This document shows, one piece after another, positions 8,589 to 17,913 of a stretch of 44,989 bases of DNA. The stretch lies in NCBI RefSeq assembly GCF_016758115.1, contig NZ_WIVG01000007.1, forward strand, positions 1 to 44,989, written 5' to 3'. The notes under the pieces were generated by a model that was given only the letters and a program-made list of their open reading frames with translations, did no database searches and was not told the origin of the DNA. How positions within the stretch are numbered: position 1 is the first letter of the stretch; every line of letters starts with the position of its first letter. Both the position numbers and the translations under genes were made by a program. The stretch comes from Lactococcus garvieae. GTDB taxonomy: Bacteria > Bacillota > Bacilli > Lactobacillales > Streptococcaceae.

Positions 8589-9656
8589 CTAATAATTTTT
8601 AATCTTTGAAATCTTTTCTTTATCAAGTGATGTCACAATGGCACGAATAAAGTTTTGAGCTTCCATGAAGTCATCAATGTTGAAGATACTTTGATGGCTG
8701 TGGATGTAACGTGCACATACGCCGATTGTTGTTGAAGGTATGCCTTCATTTTGCAAGTGGGCCGCACCAGCGTCGGTGCCGCCTTTGGAGATGTAGGCTT
8801 GTGTCTTAATGCCGTTGATTTCTGCTGTATTGAGCAAGAAATCTTTCATACCAGGAAGCATGATGTGTCCGGGGTCATAGTAACGGAGCAGTGAGCCTGC
8901 ACCTAGACGACCGTTGTCATTAGCAAATGTATCCGTTGCCGGTGAACAGTCGACAGCGAAGAAGAGCTCAGGTCTGAATTTTCGTGTTGAAACATGAGCG
9001 CCGCGCAGACCAACTTCTTCTTGGACATTTGCGCCAATAATTAATGTAACAGGCAATTCCTTATCTTTAAGGTAGTCCAAAAGTTCTAGAACCATAAGAC
9101 AACCATAACGGTTATCCCAAGCTTTGCCGATAACATTTTTGCCATTGGCAGTTAAGATAGTTTCAGCTTCTGGGACGATAACATCCCCTTGACGTATCCC
9201 AAATTCTAAAACTTCCTCTCTGTTCATGAAACCACCATCAAAGATAATGTCTTCAACTTGTGGCAAAGTGAGTGCTCCGGAAGCACCGCGTAAAAGATGT
9301 GGGGGCAAACCACCAGTAACGACAGGGATCTTTTTGCCATCACGTGTAAATAGAGTGAAACGTTGGGCACTAATAACTAAGGGGTTCCATCCACCAAGAG
9401 CGACAACGCGAAAAGTTCCGTCAGATTTGATGGAGGAAACCATGAAACCAACTTCATCCATATGCGCAGCAATCATCACGCGTGGAGCATTTTTTATTTG
9501 ACTTTCTTTTGTGACAAAGATGCCTCCAAGGCCATCAGTTTCAGGGCTATATCCTAGCTCAATCATGCGTGCGCGCATATAGTCACGCATAGGGGCTTCA
9601 TAGCCGCTGGTTGCTTGGATTTCAGTTATTTCTTTAATCTTGCTAAATAAAGTCAT
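8589..9656 (-). CDS. pepA: glutamyl aminopeptidase, M42 family
   Basis: Cytoplasmic dinuclear-metal aminopeptidase of the M42 family, 355 residues. Metal ligands and catalytic residues are visible in order: AAHMDEVGF, WDNRYG, QEEVGLRGA, VDCSPATD and the late KGGTDAGA...H block. In lactococci PepA removes N-terminal Glu/Asp from peptides during casein use. The start at 9656 is preceded by AAAGGAG; a longer in-frame reading to 9746 adds 30 residues unlike the family. A promoter with TTGTCA, an 18-base spacer and TGC-TACAAT lies at 9716-9687 on the minus strand. Its divergent neighbours (DUF4651-like, thioredoxin, ytpR) are the usual ones in Streptococcaceae. Confidence 0.95.
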   Translation of the reverse strand: MTLFSKIKEITEIQATSGYEAPMRDYMRARMIELGYSPETDGLGGIFVTKESQIKNAPRVMIAAHMDEVGFMVSSIKSDGTFRVVALGGWNPLVISAQRFTLFTRDGKKIPVVTGGLPPHLLRGASGALTLPQVEDIIFDGGFMNREEVLEFGIRQGDVIVPEAETILTANGKNVIGKAWDNRYGCLMVLELLDYLKDKELPVTLIIGANVQEEVGLRGAHVSTRKFRPELFFAVDCSPATDTFANDNGRLGAGSLLRYYDPGHIMLPGMKDFLLNTAEINGIKTQAYISKGGTDAGAAHLQNEGIPSTTIGVCARYIHSHQSIFNIDDFMEAQNFIRAIVTSLDKEKISKIKNY

Positions 9657-9686
9657 GTGAGGCTCCTTTGGTTTTTTATACCCCTT

Positions 9687-9716
9687 ATTGTAGCATTTAA
9701 AGGTAACATATGACAA
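9687..9716 (-). promoter_or_regulatory. pepA promoter
   Basis: On the minus strand: TTGTCA (9716-9711), an 18-base spacer ending in TGC, then TACAAT (9692-9687). The AAAGGAG ribosome-binding site lies between it and the ATG. Confidence 0.55.
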
Positions 9717-9789
9717 CATATTGTCAGGAGGGGGCAACTGGTACAAGAGGAAGGAGGAGTAATTATAAGTATTAATATGAAAGATTTTA

Positions 9790-9807
9790 TGTTAAAATTT
9801 TTATATG
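9790..9807 (+). promoter_or_regulatory. extended -10 promoter; leaderless start
   Basis: TGT then TAAAAT (9793-9798) sits six bases before the ATG at 9805. The codon formed at 9793 in this frame is a TAA stop, so no upstream start exists, and no ribosome-binding site precedes the ATG. A leaderless transcript is inferred. Confidence 0.5.
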
Positions 9808-10092
9808 AAAAAATATTTTAAAGTTGGCTTGGGTTTGCTTGCCGCTATAGCTGGCGCGCAGATACTCTACCGAGGCTACAAACATATTGAGGGTAATTTG
9901 CGCGAGGAGCTTATTGACGCTGTACGCGAATCTTTTGCCGATCAAGATATTCAAGTGGTCTGGCTCTTTGAAGAAGCTGATCGAGGAGCTATTTATAAAG
10001 GTGGTGTGGTTGTTGGGAAAAACCAAAATATCAATTTTGAAATTGATGGAGAAACCTTGAAAATTACAGAGTTAGGAGAGGAGTATTTATGA
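9805..10092 (+). CDS. DUF4651-like small protein
   Basis: A 95-residue protein with one N-terminal hydrophobic segment (about 5-22) and a small mixed alpha/beta domain. By position and sequence I place it in the DUF4651-type family seen between pepA and a thioredoxin gene in Streptococcaceae; the function is unknown. The stop codon overlaps the next start (ATGA), so it is translationally coupled to the thioredoxin gene. The gene start appears leaderless. Confidence 0.7.
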   Translation: MKKYFKVGLGLLAAIAGAQILYRGYKHIEGNLREELIDAVRESFADQDIQVVWLFEEADRGAIYKGGVVVGKNQNINFEIDGETLKITELGEEYL

Positions 10093-10415
10093 TTATTCCA
10101 AAAAATTACGAAGAGCTTGCTGAAATTGTTAAATCAGATGGCAAACACGTGCTGTTCTTTACTACAGGCTGGTGTCCCGACTGCACGTTCATCAAACCAA
10201 GAATGCCAGAACTCGAAGCAGAGTTTTCAGATTTTAACTTTGTAGAAGTTGATCGTGATGAATTTATGGACTTAGCTATCGAATGGGGAATCATGGGCAT
10301 TCCTAGTTTTGTAACACTTGAAAATGGCAAGGAAACAGGACGTTTGGTTAACAAATTACGTAAAACAAAAGAAGAAGTGAGTGAATTTTTGAAGGGTGTA
10401 GAAGAAAGAAAATGA
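10089..10415 (+). CDS. thioredoxin-fold protein with CPDC motif
   Basis: A 108-residue cytoplasmic thioredoxin-like protein. The active site is WCPDC (Cys29, Cys32) and the cis-Pro loop is MGIPSF (about 74-79). CPDC differs from the CGPC of classic thioredoxin. It is likely a disulfide or redox protein with an unknown partner. Both ends overlap neighbours by four bases, giving a tight DUF4651-trx-ytpR unit. Confidence 0.87.
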   Translation: MIIPKNYEELAEIVKSDGKHVLFFTTGWCPDCTFIKPRMPELEAEFSDFNFVEVDRDEFMDLAIEWGIMGIPSFVTLENGKETGRLVNKLRKTKEEVSEFLKGVEERK

Positions 10416-11035
10416 TTGCAACGTATAATAAAAATGTGGGTGATGTCCTCATGCTTATTGTGGCGAACAATGAGGGAGCGGACGTAAACTACGAGCGTAA
10501 GGCGGATGTTGCGCGTGTCTTCCGTGAAGATACTGGGCAAACAGTAGCTTGGAATATTTTCAATGTTAAAGAAGAGTGGCCAGATTTGGCTCAAGGGCAA
10601 AACGCTTTGACTAAAGCACAGGTTGCAGAGCTTAACCTAAGATTGAGTAAAGCAGGGTTTGAAGAGCAACTTGTATATGATGGACAGCCCAAGTTCGTTG
10701 TGGCGGAGATTCTCACAATGGAAGATCATGCAGACAGTGATCATTTGCATGTATGTCAAGTAGATGTGGGATTAGAAGAACCTGTGCAAATCGTTTGTGG
10801 CGCACCTAATGCCTTTGCTGGTATGAAAACAGTTGCAGCCTTACCAGGTGCTATGATGCCTTCAGGAAGTTTGATTTGGCCTGGTGCTCTGCGTGGTGTA
10901 CCTTCCTTTGGTATGTTATGTTCAGCGCGTGAGCTTGATTTGCCAAATGCGCCACAAGTTCGTGGAATTATTGACCTACAAACAGACGTGACAGCTGGTG
11001 CAGCTTTTGACCCAGAAACAATGTGGCAAGCTTAA
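10412..11035 (+). CDS. ytpR: YtpR-family tRNA-binding-domain protein
   Basis: A 207-residue protein of the YtpR family. The N-terminal half (1-85) is the YtpR-specific part. The C-terminal half is an OB-fold tRNA-binding domain like the N-terminus of PheRS beta: VVAEILTMEDHADSDHLHVC, VCGAPNAFAGMKTVAALPGA, and GMLCSARELDL. The molecular role is not established; RNA binding is inferred from the fold. It starts inside the end of the thioredoxin gene and is followed by a terminator. Confidence 0.9.
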   Translation: MIATYNKNVGDVLMLIVANNEGADVNYERKADVARVFREDTGQTVAWNIFNVKEEWPDLAQGQNALTKAQVAELNLRLSKAGFEEQLVYDGQPKFVVAEILTMEDHADSDHLHVCQVDVGLEEPVQIVCGAPNAFAGMKTVAALPGAMMPSGSLIWPGALRGVPSFGMLCSARELDLPNAPQVRGIIDLQTDVTAGAAFDPETMWQA

Positions 11036-11051
11036 AAAAAATAAAATAAAG

Positions 11052-11084
11052 AAAAAGATTCCAGTGAAAGTTGGAATCTTTTTT
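11052..11084 (+). terminator. terminator of the trx-ytpR unit
   Basis: AAAAAGATTCCA and TGGAATCTTTTT form a 12-bp stem followed by T residues, directly after the ytpR stop. Confidence 0.85.
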
Positions 11085-11112
11085 CGTATTATTAATAACA
11101 GGAGGTAAAACA

Positions 11113-11502
11113 ATGAATAAAACACTACTTATTGGGCGGCTTGTTGCAACCCCAGAGCTAAGTAAGACGACAAACGATAAAAGCTTGCTTAGGATAAATT
11201 TAGCAGTTAAAAGACGCTACAAAAATGCAGAAGGTGAGAAGGATGCGGACTTTATTTCCCTAGTTTTTTGGGAAAGAGCTGCTGAACATTGTGCATCTTA
11301 TGCTAAAAAAGGAGCTTTGCTTGCGGTTGAAGGAGAAATACGAACGCGAACTTATCTTGATAAACAGGAACAGAAACGCTATGTGACAGAAGTTTTGGTT
11401 AAAAACTTTGATCTTTTGGAGAGCCGGGCAACAGTCGCCATGCGACAGGGAAATGTAGAAAGTGAGCCTCTAGATTTGAAAGAAGAAGAACTTCCCTTTT
11501 AA
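11113..11502 (+). CDS. ssb: single-stranded DNA-binding protein, short (SsbB-like)
   Basis: A 129-residue OB-fold single-stranded DNA-binding protein. It has the conserved MNKTLLIGRL start, the DFISLVFWERAAE stretch and the acidic tip EEELPF that recruits partner proteins. It lacks the long Gly/Gln-rich linker of the main replicative SSB, so it resembles the short SsbB of streptococci, which is linked to competence. No clear ComX box is seen upstream. The start at 11113 follows AGGAGGT; an upstream in-frame reading would run through the ytpR terminator. Confidence 0.88.
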   Translation: MNKTLLIGRLVATPELSKTTNDKSLLRINLAVKRRYKNAEGEKDADFISLVFWERAAEHCASYAKKGALLAVEGEIRTRTYLDKQEQKRYVTEVLVKNFDLLESRATVAMRQGNVESEPLDLKEEELPF

Positions 11503-11837
11503 CAGCGAAAAAAACATTTTTCTTCTGCTAATTATAAAGGAAACAATGAAGGATGAGGAAGAAGGATACAAACGCGAAAAATAAAGGAAGAACTTCTCCT
11601 TTTTTTCATAAGAAAACTGGAGTAAAATATGTCGCTTGGTCGTATAACTCTCTTGAAGCATGAGAAAGTAACTTTAAGTTTGGCTATGAACGAGGTAGGG
11701 AAAGCACATTAGGAGCGGGACAAAAACATATATGATGTCTTTGTGCATTTTTGTGAGTGGTAGATACTTCTGCAAAACTATGTAAGGGAGAATCAAGACT
11801 TTTTACCCTCCTCTATAGTTGGTAAAGCTATAAGGAG
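11503..11837 (+). other. gene-poor stretch between ssb and groESL
   Basis: No convincing gene. A weak hairpin with a T run (about 11582-11607) may end ssb. A tiny reading frame of 27 codons (11629-11712) follows GGAG but has no recognisable product. At 11711 the sequence GGAGCGGGACAAAAAC resembles the opening motif of the intergenic repeats at 7651 and 17914. Confidence 0.4.
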
Positions 11838-12047
11838 ATGAACCAATATTTTGGAGAAAAGCAGCAAGTAACTCCCTACTAGAGCAATCAAGAAAAAGTG
11901 TCTGTGAGTCATGAAGAAAGGCTTAGTCCCTTGCGACAATTTTTTGATAAAGCGCTCTACACAGAGAGTTTTTATTCGTGGACTGGAATGACAAGCTTAG
12001 GGCAGTATTTTCAGTTCTCTCTTGCTTCTATTATGATTGGGCTCTGA
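11838..12047 (+). pseudogene. probable DUF805-family membrane protein remnant
   Basis: One frame reads 14 codons from ATG (11838), hits TAG (11880-11882), then stays open to TGA (12045-12047). After the stop the peptide contains LSPLRQFFDKALY and YSWTGMTSLGQYFQFSL. This matches the pattern at the start of DUF805 small membrane proteins (FF.KA, then G/T-S-R-x-E/Q-Y-W/F-F). The remaining transmembrane part is missing or out of frame. I infer a decayed gene with an internal stop and a 3' truncation; the family assignment is from pattern memory. Confidence 0.42.
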
Positions 12048-12102
12048 AGAAGATACGCCTTCATAATAAAAGGTTCCAAAGATAGAAAAAAGAGTTTTTT
12101 TC

Positions 12103-12131
12103 TTGACTAATTTTGACCTTCGCGGTAAAAT
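12103..12131 (+). promoter_or_regulatory. groESL promoter
   Basis: TTGACT (12103-12108), a 17-base spacer and TAAAAT (12126-12131). A second overlapping pair, TTGACC (12113-12118) with GATATA 17 bases on, is a weaker alternative. The CIRCE element lies just downstream. Confidence 0.65.
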
Positions 12132-12143
12132 AAGAGATATAAG

Positions 12144-12170
12144 TTAGCAGTCAAACTTAAAGAGTGCTAA
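12144..12170 (+). promoter_or_regulatory. CIRCE operator (HrcA site), one mismatch
   Basis: TTAGCAGTC, nine bases, GAGTGCTAA. The consensus is TTAGCACTC-N9-GAGTGCTAA, so the left arm has one change (C to G at the seventh base). HrcA binding here would repress groESL at normal temperature. Confidence 0.88.
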
Positions 12171-12195
12171 AATAAAACAAAAATGGAGGAATAAC

Positions 12196-14132
<1,937 letters not shown>

Positions 14133-14138
14133 TATTAT

Positions 14139-14170
14139 AAAAGAACCCTTTAATAATAAGGGTTCTTTTT
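14139..14170 (+). terminator. terminator of groESL
   Basis: AAAAGAACCC and GGGTTCTTTTT pair across an AT-rich loop, directly after the groEL stop. Confidence 0.85.
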
Positions 14171-14219
14171 GTGTCTTTACTCATAAAATGCATAAAGGGG
14201 GCAAAAGGTGGACAATAAT

Positions 14220-14412
14220 TTAAAGTATATTATCTAGGGCAGTTGTTATCTGATCTTTTGATTTTTGAGTAACATGGTTATAAATTAATAGGGGAGTATC
14301 TGCCTTAGCATGTCCTATACGTTCCATTATTACTTTCAGAGATGTGTTTGATTTTGCTAGGATAGGTACATGTGTTTAATCTTTTCTTGTATGGAAGAAA
14401 TTTCTTGACATG
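14220..14412 (-). pseudogene. C-terminal relic of a phage-type tyrosine integrase
   Basis: On the minus strand, from about 14376 to the stop at 14220-14222, the frame reads THVPILAKSNTSLK, then VIMERIGHAKADTPLLIYNH, then VTQKSKDQITTALDNIL. This follows the end of tyrosine recombinases (RHTH..LA...LK.IMER.GH...TT...Y.HVT). The catalytic block before it is broken: the codons give FFHTRKD, then a stop, then THV, where an RHTH is expected. Everything upstream is lost. It is a relic of a prophage or integrative element that once sat 3' of groEL. Confidence 0.65.
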
Positions 14413-14639
14413 AGGCAGAATGGCTACTATAATGTGGTTGAATACGGTTGATTGCTTAGAATTTTCTTCACACTTTGGAAATTGTGTAAACTTTTCGTAG
14501 GGAACGTTTAAAGCTGTGAAGAGTTAATAAAATGTGGTCAATTGTATGAAATTTATTCAAAACATTGTCTATTGAAACTGTTTGGGTATAGTGTAATAAA
14601 CACGGTATCTAGCATTAAGTTGAGAATTTGGAGGGAATT
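14413..14639 (+). other. AT-rich leader region of the choloylglycine hydrolase gene
   Basis: No gene seen. A possible promoter is TTGAAA (14572-14577), a 16-base spacer and TAATAA (14594-14599). GGAGGG lies four bases before the ATG at 14640. Confidence 0.4.
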
Positions 14640-15614
14640 ATGTGCACATCAATTACATACGTGACAAAAGACCATTACTTTGGAAGAAATTTTGACTATG
14701 AGATATCTTACAATGAAGTTGTAGCTATTACTCCGAGAAATTATATCTTAGATTTTCGAAAAATAGAAAATTTAAATACTCATTATGCAATGATTGGAAT
14801 AGCTGCAGGTATAGCAGATTATCCTCTTTACTATGATGCCATGAATGAAAAAGGGCTATGTATGACTGGGTTAAATTTTGCTGGTTACGCATACTATAAT
14901 GAATATGAGGAAGGAAAAGAAAATGTTTCACCTTTTGAATTTATTCCCTATATTCTAGGGCAGTGTACGACTGTAGATGAAGCCAAAAAACTTTTAAATA
15001 CTATAAATTTAGTCAACATTAATTTTAGTGATGACCTTCCTCTATCACCGTTGCATTGGTTGCTTGCAGATAAGGAGAAATCAATCGTCATTGAAAGTAT
15101 GGAAGATGGGCTTCATATATACGATAATCCTGTAGGAGTTTTAACAAATAATCCTTCTTTTGATTATCAACTCTTTAATTTGAATAACTATCGTGCATTA
15201 TCTAACATGACACCTAAAAATAATTTTTCAAATCAAGTGGATTTAGAGGTTTATAGTCGAGGTATGGGAGGAATAGGCTTACCAGGAGATCTTTCTTCAA
15301 CATCTCGATTTGTTAGAGCAGCTTTTGCGAAATTAAATTCAGTATCAGGAAATTCAGAAGATGAAAGCATTAGCCAGTTTTTCCATATATTAGGAGCAGT
15401 GGAGCAACAAAGAGGCCTGTGTGACGTAGGAGATGAGAAATACGAATATACAGTATATTCATCCTGCTGCAATGCAGATAAGGGAATCTATTATTATCGA
15501 ACATATGAAAATAGCCAAATTACAGCCTTAGATATGTTTAAAGAGGACTTGGAGAGTAATCAAATAGTTAAGTATCCCCTAGTAGAAAAGCAGCAAATTA
15601 ATTATGCCAATTAG
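14640..15614 (+). CDS. choloylglycine hydrolase family (bile salt hydrolase-like)
   Basis: An Ntn hydrolase of 324 residues that should hydrolyse an amide, most likely conjugated bile salts (BSH), possibly penicillin V or acyl-homoserine lactones. The start is the ATG at 14640 because removal of that Met exposes the nucleophile Cys2 (MCTSITY); a TTG at 14628 would block this. Arg16 and Asp19 (GRNFDYE), Asn79, Asn171 (LTNNP) and Arg223 (SSTSRFVR) fall where BSH catalytic residues do. YSRGMGGIGLPGDLSS and YSSCCNADKGIYYY are typical of Gram-positive BSHs. No signal peptide. It is AT-rich, next to an integrase relic, and BSH is not a usual lactococcal gene, so acquisition is likely. Confidence 0.88.
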   Translation: MCTSITYVTKDHYFGRNFDYEISYNEVVAITPRNYILDFRKIENLNTHYAMIGIAAGIADYPLYYDAMNEKGLCMTGLNFAGYAYYNEYEEGKENVSPFEFIPYILGQCTTVDEAKKLLNTINLVNINFSDDLPLSPLHWLLADKEKSIVIESMEDGLHIYDNPVGVLTNNPSFDYQLFNLNNYRALSNMTPKNNFSNQVDLEVYSRGMGGIGLPGDLSSTSRFVRAAFAKLNSVSGNSEDESISQFFHILGAVEQQRGLCDVGDEKYEYTVYSSCCNADKGIYYYRTYENSQITALDMFKEDLESNQIVKYPLVEKQQINYAN

Positions 15615-16086
15615 TTTACGTAGAATTTTAGTTCATTTTTTCTAAACGAAAAACGAATGTTAGAGTATGTTTGTGTTTATAAGATATGTTAATAATATCT
15701 AGGAACGACTCCTTACTTAAGTGAGGGGAAAAAAGAAAAATATCTGGATGTAGTGCTAGACTATAATAGTCGTATTTGTGAATAGCAACTGTATTATTCA
15801 TAGTTTGAGAGCTTCGTAGTTTCGCGGTGCTCTTTTATGTTATAATAAAAGTCTGTTCTTATAGGTGTCCCTGCTTCGGTGGGGATTTTTTAGTAGCAAA
15901 AAGTGCGTAAAACTACGAAAGAGTAAGTGAAAAATTATTTTTGAAGTGTCATGTAGAAGTGCAGCATTATAGCTTTTTATATAGGGTATATATAAGAGTA
16001 GACTAAGCAGGGGCTTCTTTATTGTCCACTTTTCAGGCGCTGGCCACGGAATCTGAAAACAAGTCCAAGTGAAAGCCCTCCTCGCT
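15615..16086 (+). other. intergenic region of the island with two hairpins
   Basis: No convincing gene. It holds a lone TATAAT (15762-15767), a hairpin GAGAGC/GCTCTTTT (15807-15836), another TATAAT (15841-15846) and a strong terminator (15868-15891). Beyond 16018 the sequence becomes GC-richer, with a short inverted repeat TTTTCAG/CTGAAAA around 16034-16062. A small minus-strand reading frame across this stretch looks like chance. Confidence 0.4.
15868..15891 (+). terminator. TTCG-tetraloop terminator
   Basis: TCCCTGC, a TTCG loop and GTGGGGA form a 7-bp stem (with G-U pairs), followed by six T. It may end the hydrolase transcript or a short RNA from this region. Confidence 0.7.
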
Positions 16087-16110
16087 TTTCTCATCAAACA
16101 CTCATTTCAT

Positions 16111-16138
16111 TTGACCTTTTTTTTTTTTATACTATAGA
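16111..16138 (+). promoter_or_regulatory. promoter with T12 tract between -35 and -10
   Basis: TTGACC (16111-16116) is followed by twelve T (16117-16128), then ATACTATAGA. With TATAGA (16133-16138) as -10 the spacer is 16 bases. The same promoter before the second gene copy has thirteen T and a 17-base spacer. A TATACT right after the T run would give a spacer of only 11, so I prefer TATAGA. Slippage in the tract would change spacing and promoter strength. Confidence 0.6.
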
Positions 16139-16151
16139 CTCAGAAAGTAAA

Positions 16152-16201
16152 CGTAACATTAGAAATGTAGTTGTAATGAAAATCCAAAAGTAAATGTTAC
16201 G
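16152..16201 (+). repeat. inverted repeat in the 5' leader
   Basis: CGTAACATT (16152-16160) and AATGTTACG (16193-16201) are perfect inverted arms. They lie between promoter and ribosome-binding site (AAAGGAGGAG, 16204-16213), so the mRNA can form a stem whose base ends two bases before the site. It could also be a protein-binding site. Confidence 0.6.
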
Positions 16202-16216
16202 CCAAAGGAGGAGTTT

Positions 16217-17857
16217 ATGACACCAGAAAAGAAAAACCAGCGGCGGCTGCGCAACCTCGCACTCCTGTCGCTCTTGTTACTCGCAGTAGGCGGCACCTTC
16301 GCCTTCCAAGCCTTCAACCAACGGGCCATCAATGATCGGTTGAATGAAGTGGACATCAATGTCGGCGGGCGTGTCCACGACTACTACAACCGTGACACCG
16401 AAAACAAGGACGTCTTCGTGGAAAACTATGGGGAGCGTCCAATCATGGCCCGGATACGCCTGTCCGAGTTCCTCGAAACCCGACAACGTGACGAAACGGA
16501 CTTCACGCCCCTGGTCGCAGGGACCAGCCGTGATGATGTAGAAAACTGGACCACATGGATCCCAAGCGCAGGCAATATCAATGACCGAGAAAATAGCAAT
16601 GCCTCAAATGCCTTCGACCAGTATGCCAACCTCATTTTTGGTTGGGAGCGTTCCGGTCAAGATGCCCCATGGTATATGCCCACCTTCAACCATGACAACC
16701 TCGACTTAAGAACAGCAGCGGCAGGTCATGCGCGGGACTGGATCGAAGGGAACGAGGCAACAGATGCGGTCACAGACGGCGCGACACATCCGGGGGACGG
16801 TATCGATGCTTACTGGTCAGCAGGCGGCAGCTTTGACAACAGTGGTCCAATCTGGCCGGGAGAAGAAGTGACCAACCAAACCGCTCAAAACTTACAACAA
16901 GACCGTGCCCCAATGACCATGGATCAGTGGGTCACCCTCCCGAACTATCAGAAGATAGGCAACTTCTGGGTGGTTGACCACAACACAGGTTGGGCTTATT
17001 GGGCCAACAGGCTGGACAGTGAGCAAGCCAGCTCTTACCTGCTTGATGCAGCGGAGATGACGGCTGCCATTGAGGACAAGGTCTTTAACGGCTTTTACTA
17101 CTATGGGATTCATGTTGAGAGTGGCTTAGTCAGTCCTGACCAGCATGAGGAGTTCCTCAATGATGGGGAGCAACACCATGCGGATCTGGCAGAGTTCCTC
17201 CGTGGTATCCAGAATGGAGCCATGCATGATGACGGCCCGAACCCACTGCCTAACGAAGACAGTGCACCAGCAGCCTTTGACTTTTCGACCATGCGTCCAG
17301 GTCGTATCTTTACCATGGCTGGGGAACGATACCGCTATCTTGAAGATATGGATAACGGAAACCATATGATTATTCGGGATGATGCGATACGTGATATTAA
17401 CTTTTACAATCAAGAAGGAGCTATGGACGATTGGTATAGCACACTTTCCCAGGAAGTTCAGGACATGGTTCAACCCGTGTCAGATAGCTTTGACACAGGT
17501 CAGCTTCTTCCTGAAGACATTATTTGGGATGATGATGAAAGTCGGTGGATGATTACTAACCTTGCTGCCCTTAATATTGCAAATGATGTGACTGAGATTG
17601 ATCCAAGTGGTAGTCCTCGTGCTTTTGTTCTTTCCGTTGCAGATGTGTTACGCTTATCAGGCCCAGGGCGAGGATTTCCTACCGCCTTGGAACGTGGACA
17701 TGGAGCGTTAGGCTGGTGGTGGACACGTACTCCATGGCTTCCAGGACGGGCTTGGCGTGTAGGAAACCGTGGAGGATTCGCGGGACCAGATTCTATAGGT
17801 ATTGCGAATTCTACTGGTGGCATGCGTCCTGCTCTGATTATCAATCAAGGAAACTGA
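16217..17857 (+). CDS. secreted protein with SipW/TasA-type signal and DUF6273-like C-terminus
   Basis: A 546-residue exported protein of unknown function. Residues 1-35 form a signal segment with LLLLAVGGTFAFQAF, like signals cut by SipW-type peptidases. The part starting NVGGRVHDYYNRD, with VFVENYGERPIMARIRLSE, resembles the beta-sandwich of TasA/camelysin-type proteins. A second block (about 250-310, GWAYWANRLDSEQASSYLLD) fits the same family. The C-terminus has WWWTRTPWLPGRAWRVGN and GGMRPALIIN, the W-rich, RPAL-ending pattern I associate with DUF6273. No LPXTG anchor. The 5' two thirds are clearly GC-rich and use codons such as CGG, CTC and GCC unlike neighbours. SipW itself is not in the window. 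Family names are from pattern recognition. Confidence 0.7.
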   Translation: MTPEKKNQRRLRNLALLSLLLLAVGGTFAFQAFNQRAINDRLNEVDINVGGRVHDYYNRDTENKDVFVENYGERPIMARIRLSEFLETRQRDETDFTPLVAGTSRDDVENWTTWIPSAGNINDRENSNASNAFDQYANLIFGWERSGQDAPWYMPTFNHDNLDLRTAAAGHARDWIEGNEATDAVTDGATHPGDGIDAYWSAGGSFDNSGPIWPGEEVTNQTAQNLQQDRAPMTMDQWVTLPNYQKIGNFWVVDHNTGWAYWANRLDSEQASSYLLDAAEMTAAIEDKVFNGFYYYGIHVESGLVSPDQHEEFLNDGEQHHADLAEFLRGIQNGAMHDDGPNPLPNEDSAPAAFDFSTMRPGRIFTMAGERYRYLEDMDNGNHMIIRDDAIRDINFYNQEGAMDDWYSTLSQEVQDMVQPVSDSFDTGQLLPEDIIWDDDESRWMITNLAALNIANDVTEIDPSGSPRAFVLSVADVLRLSGPGRGFPTALERGHGALGWWWTRTPWLPGRAWRVGNRGGFAGPDSIGIANSTGGMRPALIINQGN

Positions 17858-17913
17858 TCTGTTACAAAAATTTAGAAACCTGCCTCCCTTAACCAAAATT
17901 ACAAAAGGAAAAA

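Noticed and set aside
10106-10600. 164-codon minus-strand frame
   Set aside because: It is antisense to the thioredoxin and ytpR genes, with Ser-rich shadow composition.
11036-11112. Competence (ComX) box before ssb
   Set aside because: TACGAATA or a close variant is not present at a proper distance; the region is occupied by the ytpR terminator.
14208-16030. GTGGACAATAA on the plus strand near 14208 and on the minus strand near 16030, as possible ends of a mobile element
   Set aside because: An 11-base match within a few kilobases is expected by chance and no further symmetry or target duplication is seen.
15840-16097. 85-codon minus-strand frame before the secreted-protein gene
   Set aside because: It runs over two terminator-like structures, lacks a ribosome-binding site and resembles nothing known.
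17690-17857. Variable region of a diversity-generating retroelement at the W-rich C-terminus
   Set aside because: No reverse transcriptase, template repeat or initiation sequence is visible in the window; the W-rich pattern alone fits DUF6273-like domains.
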